A stretch of DNA of 64,000 nucleotides from Macrophomina tecta (Eukaryota > Ascomycota > Dothideomycetes > Botryosphaeriales > Botryosphaeriaceae). The DNA lies in NCBI GenBank assembly GCA_024180945.1, contig JAKSGN010000042.1, positions 283,567 to 347,566 on the forward strand, read 5' to 3'. The position numbers and the translations under genes are program-made. Below the pieces are notes generated by a model that was given only the letters and a program-made list of their open reading frames with translations, was not told the DNA's origin and searched no databases. Positions 10,071 to 21,689 of the stretch are shown here, piece after piece. The number at the start of each line of letters is the position of its first letter. Position 1 is the first letter of the stretch.

Positions 10071-10806
10071 AAAGACGGATCTAATGCACTTCTCTACTGG
10101 GAAGGGGTCGGATATACCTCTTACTCTCCCCAACGGAGAAATAATCCAGCCAAAAGAGCTCGTCCGATGGCTAGGTATCTGGTTTGACCCACGGCTCTCC
10201 TTTAAGCAGCACCGTGCTTTGAGGATAAGCCAAGGCCGATCCGCCTTTCAAAGACTCTCCCGCCTAGCAAATACTGAACGAGGACTTAGCCCCTATGCAA
10301 TAAGACAGCTATATCAAGCCTGTATTACCAGCGTAGCGGACTACGGCTCTATTATATGGTGGAAGGGTCAGGAGAACGCCAAAAGGCCTGCTCAAGCACT
10401 CCAGAATCTCGGCCTACGTAAGATTCTAGGGGTCTTTAAAACGTCTCCAATCCTCCCACTAGAAGTAGAAGCCGCTCTACCCCCTCCAGAGATCCGTTTT
10501 AGTGCTCAGCTCCGCCAGTACGCATTTCGGATCCTAAAGCTTCCAAAGGACCACCCAGTCCACCAGGAACTCGACAAGATCAGATCTCCTCACTATCAAT
10601 CCCGCGGCCCAAAGACCCAATTAGAACGAATTTGGGAGTCTATCCAAGAGGTCCTACACGATGGACCCCTAGAGAAGATCATCCCGAATTACTTTCTCCC
10701 GTGGAAGCGGCGTACACCGTACAACGTAGAGATAGATCCTAACCCGAAGGAAATTGCCGCCCAAAACCACCTCAATCAACTTCGGGCGCTTCAAGGGAAA
10801 GTGTAG
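10051..10806 (+). pseudogene. LINE reverse transcriptase thumb/connection, frameshifted continuation
   Basis: This frame directly continues the preceding reverse transcriptase: VRWLGIWFDPRLSFKQH and the YQACITSVADYGSIIWW block are standard downstream motifs of Tad/Jockey-type polymerases. It ends at a stop near 10806, where a second frameshift leads into the RNase H domain. Confidence 0.85.
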
Positions 10807-10807
10807 C

Positions 10808-11455
10808 AATATACTCCGATGCATCCTCACAGCCAAACGGTAAAGGAATCGGGGTTGGGCTTATTGCCTACCAAAACGGCCAACCAGTATACTCGAGAAC
10901 CTCGAATATAAGCTACGAGAATATCGTCTACAACGGCGAACTCGAAGGTATTGCCCAGGCTTTTGAGTACGCTGGGAGACAGGCGAAACCCGGCCAAACC
11001 TTTAGAATCTACGCAGATAACCAGGCTGCTATTCTCAGGCTCAAAACCCCCTCAAACAACCCCGGTCAAGCGTGGCAGATTCGGGCTATAAACGCCGCGC
11101 TATCCGCTCAGTCAAAGGGAGCATCCACCTCCTTACACTGGGTCCCAGGCCACTGCCAAGTCCCCGGGAACGAAGAAGCCGATAACCTTGCTAAAGACGC
11201 TACAAAGCTTTCCCCCAGCTCTAGTAATACGAGCTTCGCCCTCCTAGGAATTAGGATTAAAGGCCTAGACCGAAGAGACTGGAAACTAAAGCTCGAGAGC
11301 TATAGCAAGCGGCCAGATCAATCCCAAAACTCATATACCCGTAATTTCAGCTGGAAGATTAGAAAGAAACCAGCCGTCCCATCATGCTCACGAGAAACGG
11401 CCAGCGCCTTCTACCAGCTTAAATTAGGCCATGGGTACTTTAAGGCCTATCTATA
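10808..11455 (+). pseudogene. LINE RNase H domain, out of frame and interrupted
   Basis: In the third frame the sequence encodes IYSDASSQPNGKGIGVGL, YNGELEGI, ADNQAA and HWVPGHCQVPGNEEADNLAK, covering the RNase H catalytic D-E-D and the last His/Asp motif. It then runs into ETASAFYQLKLGHGYFKAYL, as in the related copy at 52156. The Fot1-type element at 11456 inserts there, and I cannot find the LINE 3' end beyond it. Confidence 0.85.
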
Positions 11456-13317
11456 ACGTATTCCATAAGCGAGATGGCCACCCAAGCGAGATGGCCACTT
11501 TCCACCGCGGCGCGCCTCATCTACCTACAACATCAATTCCTCCACCACGAAAAATGGAATCCACTCAATACGAAGCCAGGATCAATTTAGCCCTCGAAGC
11601 TCTCCAGAAAAACAAAAATCTAAGCGTTAGAGCTGCGGCAAAGATCTATAACGTACAGCGTTCAACATTGCAAAACCGACGGGTCGGTAAGCCTGCACGA
11701 CGCGATATTCCAGCCAACTCGCGCAAGCTTACGGATCTGGAAGAAAGAGCTGTAATTGAGCATATAGTCGAGCTATCTACGCGTTCATTTCCACCTAGGC
11801 TGCGCGGCGTGGAAGATATGGCCAACCAATTATTGCGCGCACGCGACGCGCCATGCGTCGGCAAGCACTGGGCCTCCAACTTTGTTAAGCGCCAACCAGA
11901 GCTGCGCACGCATTTTTCTCGCAAATACGATTACCAGAGGGCCAAATGCGAAGATCCAAAGGTCATTTGCGAATGGTTTTCGCTTGTGGGAAACGTGAAA
12001 GCCAAGTACGGTATACTAGATGAGGATTCTTTCAACTTTGACGAGACTGGGTTTATGATGGGCATTATTTTTGCCGGCATGGTGGTAACCACTTCGGATG
12101 GTCCGTGGCAAAGCTAAATTGGCCCAGCCTGGCAACCGGGAGTGGGCAACGGTTATCCAAGGCATTAATGCTCAAGGCTGGTCCATCCCTCCGTTCATCA
12201 TTCTCGCGGCTCAACACCATCTTGCCAATTGGTATACGGAATGTAACCTGCCGCCTGATTGGGTTATTGCGACATCCAACAATGGCTGGACCACAAACGA
12301 CATAGGCCTGGATTGGATTAAACACTTCGATCGCCATACAGCAGCTCGAACAAAGGGCAAATATCGGTTGCTAGTACTCGATGGCCACGAAAGCCACCAC
12401 TCGACCGCATTCGAGCTCTACTGCCAAGAGCATGACATTATCACTCTTTGCATGCCTCCACACTCCTCGCACTACCTCCAGCCATTAGATGTCAGCTGTT
12501 TTGGACCGCTAAAGCAGGCGTACGGTCGCCAGATCGAGGACTTAATGCGCGCGCATATCAATCACGTAAGCAAGCTCGAGTTCCTTTGCGCCTTCCGCAC
12601 AGCCTTTTTTGCTTCTATGACGGAAAGAAACGTACGAAGTGGCTTTGTAGGAGCTGGGCTGGTACCGTACGATCCACAGAGGGTGCTTTCCAAGTTAGAT
12701 GTACAGCTTCGGACCCCGACTCCCCCAAACTCCCGGCCTAGCACGGCACAACCCTGGGTTTCAAAGACGCCGCAAAACCCTCGAGAGGCTACCTCGCAGT
12801 CGGAACTTATTAAGACTCGCATTTCCAACCACCAGAATAGCTCGCCAACGTCAATGTTTAATGCTATCAACCAGCTTGCGAAGGGGACGAAAGCTATGAT
12901 GCACGAGGTGGCTCTTCTTCGCGCAGAGAACTCCTCACTTCGCAAAGCCAACGAAGCATTAAGCAAGCGCCGGAGGGCCAAAAAGACACGCGTGCGACTT
13001 GGAGGATCACTTACTATACAAGATGCACAGGACTCGTTGGATCAAAAGGATGTGGATGGGCAGATAGAGCAAGAAATGCGCCAAAGTAGTAGTCGTGTAG
13101 GCGGGGCTCGTACGAACGTTCGGAGCTGTGGAATTTGCGGCAAACCCGGCCATAATGCGCGCACTTGCCAGAAAGCTGTAGAATCATCTAGTTCATTGAT
13201 TTAAAGTGAAATTATAGTAGATTTGTTGTGTTGTGGTAGAAAAATAGGACTTAATCAATTGGTGTTGGTGGAAAGTGGCCATCTCGCTTGGGTGGCCATC
13301 TCGCTTATGGAATACGT
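11456..13317 (+). mobile_element. Fot1/pogo-type DNA transposon A
   Basis: Terminal inverted repeats start ACGTATTCCATAAGCGAG and are matched at 13317 by the inverse; the element is flanked by TA on both sides (11454-11455 and 13318-13319). Each end carries two direct copies of AAGCGAGATGGCCAC. About 1.86 kb long, the size of the intact relative at 39747. It inserted into the LINE RNase H region. Confidence 0.94.
11554..13204 (+). pseudogene. Fot1/pogo transposase of element A, one frameshift
   Basis: The ATG at 11554 starts a helix-turn-helix/CENP-B type N-terminus (AAKIYNVQRSTLQNRR), followed by the first catalytic Asp in FNFDETGF. The frame then breaks near 12095. It resumes with PGNREWATVIQGINAQGW, the second Asp in LVLDGHESHH and the third in LQPLDVSCF. 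A Leu-rich stretch and a CCHC knuckle (CGICGKPGHNARTC) close the protein. The D-D-D triad and all domains are present; a single-base lesion separates the halves. Confidence 0.9.
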
Positions 13318-13334
13318 TATATGATGTGTAACTA

Positions 13335-14456
13335 ACGTATCGGATAAGCGAGTGTGCCAGACAAGCGAGTGTGCCACCCCATCAAAGCTCGATCGCTTTA
13401 AAGACGAATAACTCCACAACGCGTTATAAAATCGACTATCTATAATACACAGCCTATTCTATAGTAGTTTACGCATCTTTTTGACATGTGCGAGAGTCGT
13501 GACCAGGCTCACCGCATTGCCCACATCGCCGTCGCTTCGTCGCAGGCCCATCCGATTACGCACCACCTTCGCGCGTTTCCGTCGAAATCTGCTGGTTAAC
13601 AGCATTTTATCGACCAAATCCTGCCCAGCTTGAATCGTTAGCGTCCTGCGCTTCTGAATCCGCTTTTTTTGCCGCTTCTTGCGTCTCGTTGCGGCCTAGT
13701 TTGCCCTTTGAAGATTCGCGGCTTCCGCCTGCAAAAGGACAGCCGAATGCGCCATCGTCACCGTAACCCATTCGCGATTGCCTGACTGAACAGTCTTTGA
13801 TCGAGTACATTGCTCCGATGCTGTAACAACCATTCCAGCTGCGATCATGCCCATAAGGAAGCCGGCTTCGTCGAAGTTGTACATGTCTCCGTCCACGATC
13901 CCGTACTTCGCGATAGTGTTCCGGACGAGCTCGAACCATTGCGCGATGAGCTCTGGGTCCTCGCATTTCGCTCGCTGGTAGTCGTACTTGTGATTCAGAC
14001 GCGTTTTAAGCCCGGGAATCCGTTTCACGAAGTTGGAGGGCCAGTTCTTGCCAACGATACGTCCGGCGCGGTCGGCGAGTAGCTTATTTGCCGTATCTTC
14101 AACAGCACTCAACCGCGGCGGAAACCCTCGCGAATCTAGGTCGAGAATGCGTTGAACAATTACAGATTCCTCGGGATCGGTAAGCTTTCGCGAATTGGGC
14201 GTGCAATCGCGTCGTGAATGGGTCCCGTCGCGTCGTCGCTTAAGAGTCATTCGATTGACGTGATACGTCTCCGCAGCGCCCCGATTACTCAGAATTCTGC
14301 CTTGATCGATAGCCTGCTTTGCTAAGAATAGACGAGATTCATATAAGGGAGATTGCGCGTGGTTTGGTTGTTGCATGGTTGATAGAACTTAAGGTGACGC
14401 GTTTGTTGATGGGGTGGCACACTCGCTTGTCTGGCACACTCGCTTATCCGATACGT
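13335..14456 (-). mobile_element. Fot1/pogo-type element B, internally deleted
   Basis: Inverted repeats beginning ACGTATCGGATAAGCGAG at 13335 and matched at 14456, flanked by TA. Each end has two direct copies of AAGCGAGTGTGCCA. At 1.12 kb it is about 0.7 kb shorter than its relatives, so it is a non-autonomous deletion derivative. It lies only 17 bp from element A. Confidence 0.93.
13696..14376 (-). pseudogene. Transposase of element B, central part deleted
   Basis: Residues 1 to ~205 match the N-terminal half of Fot1-type transposases (AAETYHVNRMTLKRRR, first Asp in YNFDEAGF, then NREWVTV). The protein then jumps directly to MAHSAVLLQAEAANLQ, which in the relative at 23912 lies about 240 residues further on. 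The second and third catalytic Asp and the zinc knuckle are therefore lost. The closest relative in the window is the transposase at 23742-25393. Confidence 0.9.
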
Positions 14457-14589
14457 TATCCATATAAGGGCGAACGACTATAAATATAATCTGTTCAAGA
14501 GGCGTGCTGGCAGGGTGCTAGGGCTTAACAATAATACGCGCTAGAACTCGTGGTTTCTTCTTCTTAACGTAACACTTGAGAAGCAGAAG

Positions 14590-15444
14590 CACGTAAAGTA
14601 GTATTAAGACAAGTACTACGACAGTCTAATGGGTAACTATCTAATACCGCAGGATTGGCAAACTCTTTATCGTACCCGAAACTTCCTCTAGCTATTCTAG
14701 AGGATAACGCTGCTAACGGAGGGCTATCGCACGACGCTCGACCATACGTTATTCACCATGGACGTTCTTTATAAGCACTATAATCACGCTTTCGACAAAT
14801 ATAGAGATGACCAATAGCTGCTGGGCTGTGTGCTTACTAGCTGGCATGTCTTCGACAAATATTATCAGCTATCGGACGAGAGTCCTACGTACGCCGCGGC
14901 ACTTATTCTTTATCCTTTACGAAGAAAGGCCCATATTTAGAAGAACTAGCCGAAGCCTTGGCATAAGAAGGTCTTCAACAACGTCTAAAGACTATGGGAG
15001 AATGACTACAAAGGGCTGCTAATCATACGCTCGGTACCTTCCTTAGTGCCACTAGTACAGCCGGACGAGTACGATCTTCTTGCTCAGGAGCTTAATGTTG
15101 TAGGCACAATGCCCGACGTCGACGAATATAAAGCCTATACTACACAGACACCTATCTAAATCCACTATTCGCCGCTTAGCTGGTGGCTTCGTAATGAGCA
15201 GCGGGAACGTTTTCCACGTCTATTAAAGATAGCTATTGATATCCTCTCGATCCCCGCCATGTCCGCCGACCCCGAACGGGTCTTTTCCGGTGCACGCCGT
15301 ACGATATCATGGGATCGGATGCTGCTAGGATCCTCCACTATTAAGAAGGGGGAGTGCTTAAAGAGCTGGATCCGCAGCGGTATTACGTCTGGACTACCAG
15401 TTGAAATGGTGGAGCAATATCTCGAGGAAAGCGCAACAGACTAG
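14590..15444 (+). pseudogene. hAT transposase relic, C-terminal half
   Basis: The upstream part (14590-15150) retains hAT-like pieces broken by stops, for example YYQLSDESPTYAAALILYP. From about 15178 an open frame reads WWLRNEQRERFPRLL, IAIDILSIPAMSADPERVFS and RTISWDR, which is the hATC dimerisation domain. It ends at a TAG near 15444. Only the C-terminal part is recognisable, so this is an old inactive copy. Confidence 0.8.
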
Positions 15445-15536
15445 ATAGGAGCTACACTGCCAAGCTAAGAGCGCGGTCATGTATGACGTCATTTACTGTA
15501 TGGGCAATATATGGTTTACAGTACCATACGGAGATA

Positions 15537-15586
15537 AACCATACGCCATAAACCATACAAGCCCGTATGGCGTATGGCGTATGGTT
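15537..15586. repeat. Inverted repeat of AACCATACGCCATA
   Basis: AACCATACGCCATA at 15537-15550 is mirrored by TATGGCGTATGGTT at 15573-15586, with further CCATAC copies nearby. It lies just after the hAT relic and may belong to its 3' subterminal region. Confidence 0.65.
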
Positions 15587-15589
15587 AGA

Positions 15590-16590
15590 AAGCCTGTTGT
15601 GAAAGAGAGGCGGAGAGAAGAGCTGTTTGAATACTTATACGAAAGCGAAAGACGCCATAGCCTTTTTTCTCTCTTTTTTCTTTTTTTTTTTCTTTTTGCG
15701 AAATGCGATAGGGGCACTACACATGATTCATGACCCCTGATAAAACTCTTGCGGCAGGGGTTCGACGGGTGGTTCCTTAAGTTACGACCAAAGAGAGAGG
15801 TGTTGTGGAGGCTTAGGAGGATGCGGAATCGCGAGTGCGCGTTTGGCGCGAGCTGAGCAGGATTTGGCTTGGGAAATGTGGAGATTGCCTCGACGTGTGG
15901 AAGCTTCCCGGAGAAGCCAACAAAGCCTCGTGAGCTCGGTGATCCAAGGCACAGTTAGCCGTGAGAGATGTGCAGCAACATGCTGCCAATATTACAGGGT
16001 CGAAGCGTGGGCGAGAGCGTGCAAAGATATAAGCTCTCCTACAACAAATATAATTTAGCACTGAGCCACCTCTCCGCGATCGCTGGATTGTGCGCCAGCT
16101 AGTAAGGACTCCGATCAAAGCTTATGTTAATGCTATACTATAGTTCTTCAATAGTCAATGTAATCGGCAAAGATGTCTTGCCAGTGTGATGTCTGCAGTA
16201 CAGTGTTGAGGGGACGACTTTAAGGTGTCAGCGGGAGAAGACCGAGACGGGGACGTGAGAAGGATCAAGAAACTAGTGTCTTGGCGAATTTCCACGGCGT
16301 ATTTATTTGAAGGATGTCTTCGCCCTTCGGCTCCCCACCCGACTTGCGACTCCGTGTTGCCTCTGCTTGCTCTTACGCTCGATTTTGCGAGAACCCATTG
16401 GCTTCGATAAAACCAATCGTCTTCGATTGTCTCTTTTTGTCAGGCACAAGAAATACCTATAGTAGCGCAAGATCAGTAGGCACGATTTTCAGTAGAATAA
16501 CTGGACAAATAGAGTGGTGTCATTCGCCCGGACGTACGAGTGCATCAATATAGACGCTAAACCTGTACGCAGCATTCCTTCAGCTCCCTA
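15590..16590. other. No supported gene
   Basis: Contains a long T-rich run near 15665-15695 and several short ORFs with no recognisable domain. No repeat or RNA gene seen. Confidence 0.4.
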
Positions 16591-16599
16591 ATTAGGGGT

Positions 16600-17895
16600 G
16601 GACTATTGCCGGCAATTTGAAACGTATTGCCGGCAGCCGTCAATTGCGGGAAATACCGGTAATTGACGCTGGCAATTACCATCTGCTTATGTGTAAGTGT
16701 ATATCCATGAGAGGCTTAGCGCAAAGGCTTGGTGTTGAGTCCCACATGCAAAAATTGCGTATACACGTTGCTGTCTCTCTATCCTATTCCTCGTGTTATT
16801 CGCGTTCAGCGCCTCTCGTCTCTCTTGTACATCATTATGAGAGGTCCACGTAACGGGAATCAGGCGGTATACAATGAGTTCACCATCATCGAGCCGGTCT
16901 GCAACGGGTACGAAGCTTGGGCTCCGTGAGTGTAACCACTGCGGCTGGCGGCGTTCAGCAACCAAGGTAGGGGTGTTGAAGGGGCACTTGCGGACGTGCA
17001 CGGCGTACCAAAAGGCCCTCAGAGGCTCCCGCTGTTCTTCAGCTCAACGCCTGAGTCTTCGTTCGTTGGCTCGCCGGCTCCTTCTCAAGCCTCGTCGGTA
17101 TCATCCCTTGGTGTTGCGCGTACGCCTGAGCCTCGGCTTCACCAGCGGAGGCTCACTGGGAGTATGAGCCTTTATACTGAGGAGCAGCTGCAGCAGCTGC
17201 CTGCTACTACTATCTTCGAAGCCGGCCTCCCGTTCAGTGTATTTGAGCAGCCGGCTATGCTGAAATATCTGAACGCACTGAACGCGAGCCATGAGCCGCC
17301 CAAGCGGAATAAGTTTGCTAAGTTGCTGTTGCTTGCGCTAACGAAGGATCAATGCGAGGCGGAGGTACTGGCTCTTATCCGCACGCAGAAGCAGCTGAAC
17401 TTCGTTTCTGACGAAAGTGACGCACGCAGCGGCGCGCGTATATTAAGCACGTCAGTAGTGATGCCTGGTTCAGATTCGCTCTTCTTAAAGATGACTGAAC
17501 TTGGTTTGCACGAGGCTACTCCAGCTGCTCTCTGGGAGGCGAACCGCGCAGTCGTTCCTCAGGCTGTAGGCGGCGCTGAACACGCTTGGAAGGTTAACAG
17601 CTGGGTAGTAGATACGTGCGCAACGACGAGAGCCATGCTCAAGCTTATAAGCGCTGGCCCTCTATTCAAGCACGTGTTTCCTGTGCTATGCGACTCACAC
17701 GGCCTCCAGCTGCTGATGAAGGACATTCTGTCGTTGGTGCCGGTGTATGCGCGTACCTATAAGCAGATAACTTAATCAGTGCGTTTATTCGCAAGGCTTC
17801 GAAGACTCGGCAGCTGCTCAAGGATATATGCGTCAGAAACAACGGCTCTATCACCAGCCTCGTCCTAGGCGTCTTAACGCGCTGGGGCAGTTTTA
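16600..17895 (+). pseudogene. hAT transposase relic, 5' half, cut by a LINE
   Basis: GC-rich inverted motifs (TTGCCGGCAAT) at 16610-16680 look like hAT end sequence. A BED-type zinc finger follows at ~16920-17010 (CNHCGWRR, HLRTCTAY). A frame from 16996 to 17775 then carries the catalytic-core start: WVVDTCATTRAMLKLI, FKHVFPVLCDSHGLQLLMKDI. After a frameshift it continues to about 17895 (TRQLLKDICVRNNGSI, TRWGSFKG). There it is broken by the A-rich tail of the minus-strand LINE, so the C-terminal half is absent. Confidence 0.75.
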
Positions 17896-18984
17896 AGGGA
17901 CTTATTTATTTATTTTTTTAGTTTAACGTCCTTTTAGAGTCGGAGACTATTAAAGACGGGCCGTAAGAGCGTTTTCTGCTTTTAGAGTTCTATATAGGGG
18001 TTGGTCGAGGTTCGTACTAGGAATAGTTGGCTTAAATGCCTAAAGAGAGGTTTTCCCTCTAAGGAAAGACTAGAGACATTATGAAATAATCGAAGAACTA
18101 ATAAAATAAAAAGAGTGTGAGCGTCGAGCGTATTTATATCCCGTCGGGAAGGTCGTTAAGCATCCACCGACGCGTGGATATCTTCGTTTTTTGAAGTGAG
18201 TCTACAGTAGCAGAGATTCCTTCGGCTGTAGAGAGGAGGTACCGGAGGTTCATTCGGTTTGCGCTTAGAGTATTCTTTACTGAGAGCCTTTCGGTTCTAT
18301 ACAGAGGACATTCTAGAGTAGGCGCCTTGGCGTTTGTTTTGTAGTACTAGAGCATGGGCATCCATCGTCTTCTGCATGGTTGAAACGATGGAGATAGGAC
18401 CTGAAGTAGCCGTGTCCTATCTTCAGCTGGTAGAAGGCAGATGCTGTTTCCTTAACTGTTGGATTTAGAGTGAAGAGTAGTGAGGTCAGAAAAGAGAGTA
18501 GATTCTGCCTGTCTCCTGAGAGGGAGGGAGGTAGGCTTTCTTATATACATAAATGAGTGTTTGAATAACCGAGGAGAGTAGAAGCCGATATCGCTATCCG
18601 ATGCTTGTGAAGATGAGGAGTAGTGAGGTGGTGGCAAAGAGTAGATGCTGATCTGAGGCAGTAAGGCAAAATAGTCTGACACTTATCGAAGTAGGGGGCT
18701 TAAGCTTCCGTTTGATCTTCCAACCGAAAGTCTTGCTGTACGTGGATGAGGGAGTCGACTTCCGCCGATTTCCCCACTCGTCATATAGCCGTCTCTTGAC
18801 TTGCATACCGTAGTACACGAGGCTGGGTCGGTCTGTGTCCGGTGGTAGGGTGGCGGCCTTCTCTGCTAGTAAGTCGGCTTCCTCACTGCAATGGACATTG
18901 AGATGTTCTGGGACCCATTTGATTACGACTCTGTTGCCCTTATCCTTTAGCTTCTGGGCAGCCGTAATTGCCCGGAGTTGCCAT
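17896..18984 (-). mobile_element. LINE 3' end, minus strand, degenerate
   Basis: On the minus strand this ends with a TAAA-type tail (ATTTATTTATTT on the plus strand near 17905). It shares its terminal sequence (AGTTTAACGTCCTT, then GACTATTAAAGACGGG) with the copy at 51929. Upstream it encodes broken pieces of RNase H (KWVPEHLNVHCSEEADLLAEK, near 18840-18940) and the YSKTFGWKIKRKL region. The 5' end abuts the dispersed repeat at 18985. It inserted into the hAT relic to its left. Confidence 0.82.
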
Positions 18985-19159
18985 CAGGAAATCATACAAT
19001 TATATCTATATACAAGTTGCAGTAGGGTTCGACATGCCTATAACCTCCAGTGTCCCAAAGGTCTATCCAGGCCCCTACCTCAGTTTTCAGCCGACTTCTC
19101 TCATTGCGGCCTCCACAGTCAGGGCCGGGCCAAACCCCTCCCGCTTGAGTGGGGATCCC
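18985..19159 (-). repeat. Dispersed ~170-bp repeat, copy B
   Basis: Inverted copy of 385-553. As in copy A, it directly precedes an RNase H fragment when read in the LINE direction. Confidence 0.75.
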
Positions 19160-19530
19160 AATACAGATTAGCGTAGATTAGCGTCCTTGTCCCTATGGCC
19201 TGCGGAGGCCGACGGGGTGTATAAATGTTGGACTGTTGATGAACAGTGATAATTCATTGATAATGGCATGAAGAGGGAGAGGGTAGGTGACCCGCTTACC
19301 TCTTATACAAGTGATTGTGGCTAAGCTATATGGTGCGACACGAACAGTCCCCAAAACGAGTGATATCCAACAATAAATCATCATTAAATCCCAGATTAGC
19401 GTTCCTTATCCCAATGGCCTGTAGAGGCCGACGGGGAGTATGGATAATCATCATCATCATCATTATTAAATCCTAATGTAGTTTAGCGTAGATTAACGTT
19501 TCTTGTCCTATGGCCCATCATCATAGGAAT
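19160..19530 (-). repeat. Three partial copies of a LINE-tail-like module
   Basis: The motif TTAGCGT followed by CCTTGTCCC, TGGCC and GGCCGACGGGG occurs near 19168-19217 and 19392-19437, with a shorter version near 19480-19515. ATC microsatellite runs lie between them. Read on the minus strand each ends in an A/T-rich tail, suggesting nested LINE 3' ends. Confidence 0.5.
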
Positions 19531-20049
19531 CGAACGTCTCGAGAACTACTTCTATGCCCTGCCATTTCAACCAGTTGCGTCAAACCACAGCGCGCCCCAG
19601 TAACTTGCGATTGCGCTCCAAGCCTCAGCTGCAAAACCATCTTGTGCGCTGCACAGACGTACGGCGCAACAGCCACCCACCCAGTTTCCGCCTTCAAAAT
19701 AACAGGGCGCCGCAGATGGCGTACCAACAAAACCAGGTGGAAAGACCGACCGTTACGCTAAACACGGATCGCAAATATTTGGCTCACACCATCTCTAAGT
19801 GCAATCAGGCCACGCGGAATTTTCCGTTCAAGGTTGCGAATTGCAACTTGCAGGTAATAGTGAATACAAATTCACTCCTATCCCGTCTTTTAGTACGGCC
19901 CTGCCAAGGCTCCCGCTTACCACAATGGCTTAGGGGGAATGGTTTCCGGATTTTGCCACGAACGGGTTGCCCGCCAATGGAGTACTAAGTAGAATAAACA
20001 AAGCAATTTGATGGAAAATGAGCTCAATCACCTCCGTTATATGCTATTG
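19531..20049. other. No supported gene
   Basis: One 144-residue ORF is open at 19554-19988 but has no recognisable domain, no nearby promoter signal and overlapping ORFs in other frames. I do not call it a gene. Confidence 0.35.
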
Positions 20050-20173
20050 GATAGTATATTAGCTTAGTCACTCATTCTGAGACGCCTTGGGAATTAACAC
20101 CAACAATGTCTCAACAACCAAGCAATCAAGTCATTCATTCATCGATTCCGACCGACCAAGCGCAAATTCCATC
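20050..20173 (+). repeat. Dispersed ~125-bp repeat, copy B
   Basis: Second copy of the repeat at 2939-3066, same orientation, with scattered substitutions. Confidence 0.8.
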
Positions 20174-21689
20174 ATAATTCAACAAGAGGCAATGCTCGCT
20201 AGAAGGTTCTAACACGCTGCATCTCTGAGCACCTGGTTCTTTTCCATTAGATTTAATTCCCGTTCTCGACACAAGAAAGAAAGCAAAGGGTGGGACGTTC
20301 CGCGCTCAAAAGCATACTGGGATTGAAAGCCAGCCAGGCGGAGCCGCAAACGGTCAGAGTTTCACCCAGGAAGAAAGGGAGAGTAGGAGAACGTGTCGGG
20401 GCTAGAAATCACTTGCACGTCCTTAGCTTGTATATGCTCTTGAGGCAACAACACTTATCCTCTCGCAGTGAACACGCTTTATGGCGCCCCTCAGAAGGAG
20501 TTCCCCGTCGACAAGCCTAGCTCCCCTGGTTATGAGTTAATGTACAAACGATACCACATGAAACAGCCAGTTGGTCTACCTTCGCAGTTTATGATGCTCA
20601 AATGAAGGCATGGTGGTAGTGGAAGCTGGATTATTTGGAATGATGAATTTGATATCCTTAACTGGCGCTGTGGCAGGAATCTGAGGGCTCCTGCAGCACC
20701 CAGAAGGTCCGGGCGCAGCGAGGACTTAAGCCTCTCGACCACAGTTAGCTACTGAGGGCAACACACCTCCAAACTGTTTAAATCGCAGTTGCATAAGGCT
20801 CGTATGGGTTGCGCATATATGCAGTGTGCTTGGCATCCCACATTTAGTCTTGTCCTTATCGAATGGGACTCTTCCCGCGGCGAATGTTGCCAACAGGCCA
20901 GCCAATCGGAAACGAGCCACGCGTGAGTCAGTTATGTTCTGTGCGCGTTCTAGAAAGTGCGCCACGAGCCTTTTATGTTCCGACGTTTGCACTCCACTAA
21001 TGAGCTCTCTGCATGTGCTAACCTGATCAGCAGGGGGCAAAATAAATCTTGCGCCCGGGGGAACTTGACCAATAAGACACCAAGTCGCACGTGATTTCTC
21101 CAACCTACTATCACAAAGTGAATTTTCTAAGTTCTGTGAAGATTTACCCTTCGCAGGAAGACTTGCAAGCACAGATGGATGGACTATTTTATTGCATTCC
21201 ACAATCAAAACGGACTTGCGTCAGGTGCGTACTAAGTTTATCCAGCTTTTTGCGTTCGAAGTAGCTTTATGGTTGACAAGCTTGTGGCGTATTGGGTGGC
21301 GTGAATAGTTGCATGAAAGTGAGCCTATGGTGGAGAACAGAAAAGGTTATTTGGAGATGCCAGAGGGCCCGGCGTCCCAAATTTACATCCTTCCACTACT
21401 GCAACAGCAATTTCAGTTCAGCTAGGCCCGCATGGTGTGCGGCATGCCCATATTTAGTTCGTGGCGCAACAGTATCCTGGAACTTCCCGCCAGACTGGAA
21501 AGGATTCGCAACGTTGAATACAGACTATGACTCTCAGTACATGCAAAGCTCTGCAGGGATGGGGTCCAATATAGGATAAATTGCCCGTGTCTCCCGCAAT
21601 AAACTTGGGGCACCAAGGTCCTACCCTTTCCAGCGCATTGATAGTACCTACTACTGTCTTTCCGGCGTGCTTCGCCCACTCGAACAGCC
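20174..21689. other. Mostly non-coding; one unrecognised minus-strand ORF
   Basis: A 160-residue minus-strand ORF (20726-21208) could be a small gene divergent from the rhodopsin-like gene at 21690, but I recognise no domain. The last few hundred bases should contain that gene's promoter. Confidence 0.35.

Noticed and set aside
19554..19988. 144-residue plus-strand ORF as a gene
   Set aside because: No domain, no intron or promoter signal, and competing ORFs on the other strand in the same place.
20726..21208. 160-residue minus-strand ORF as a gene
   Set aside because: Composition is plausible but no motif is recognisable; left as an unassigned ORF in the region note.
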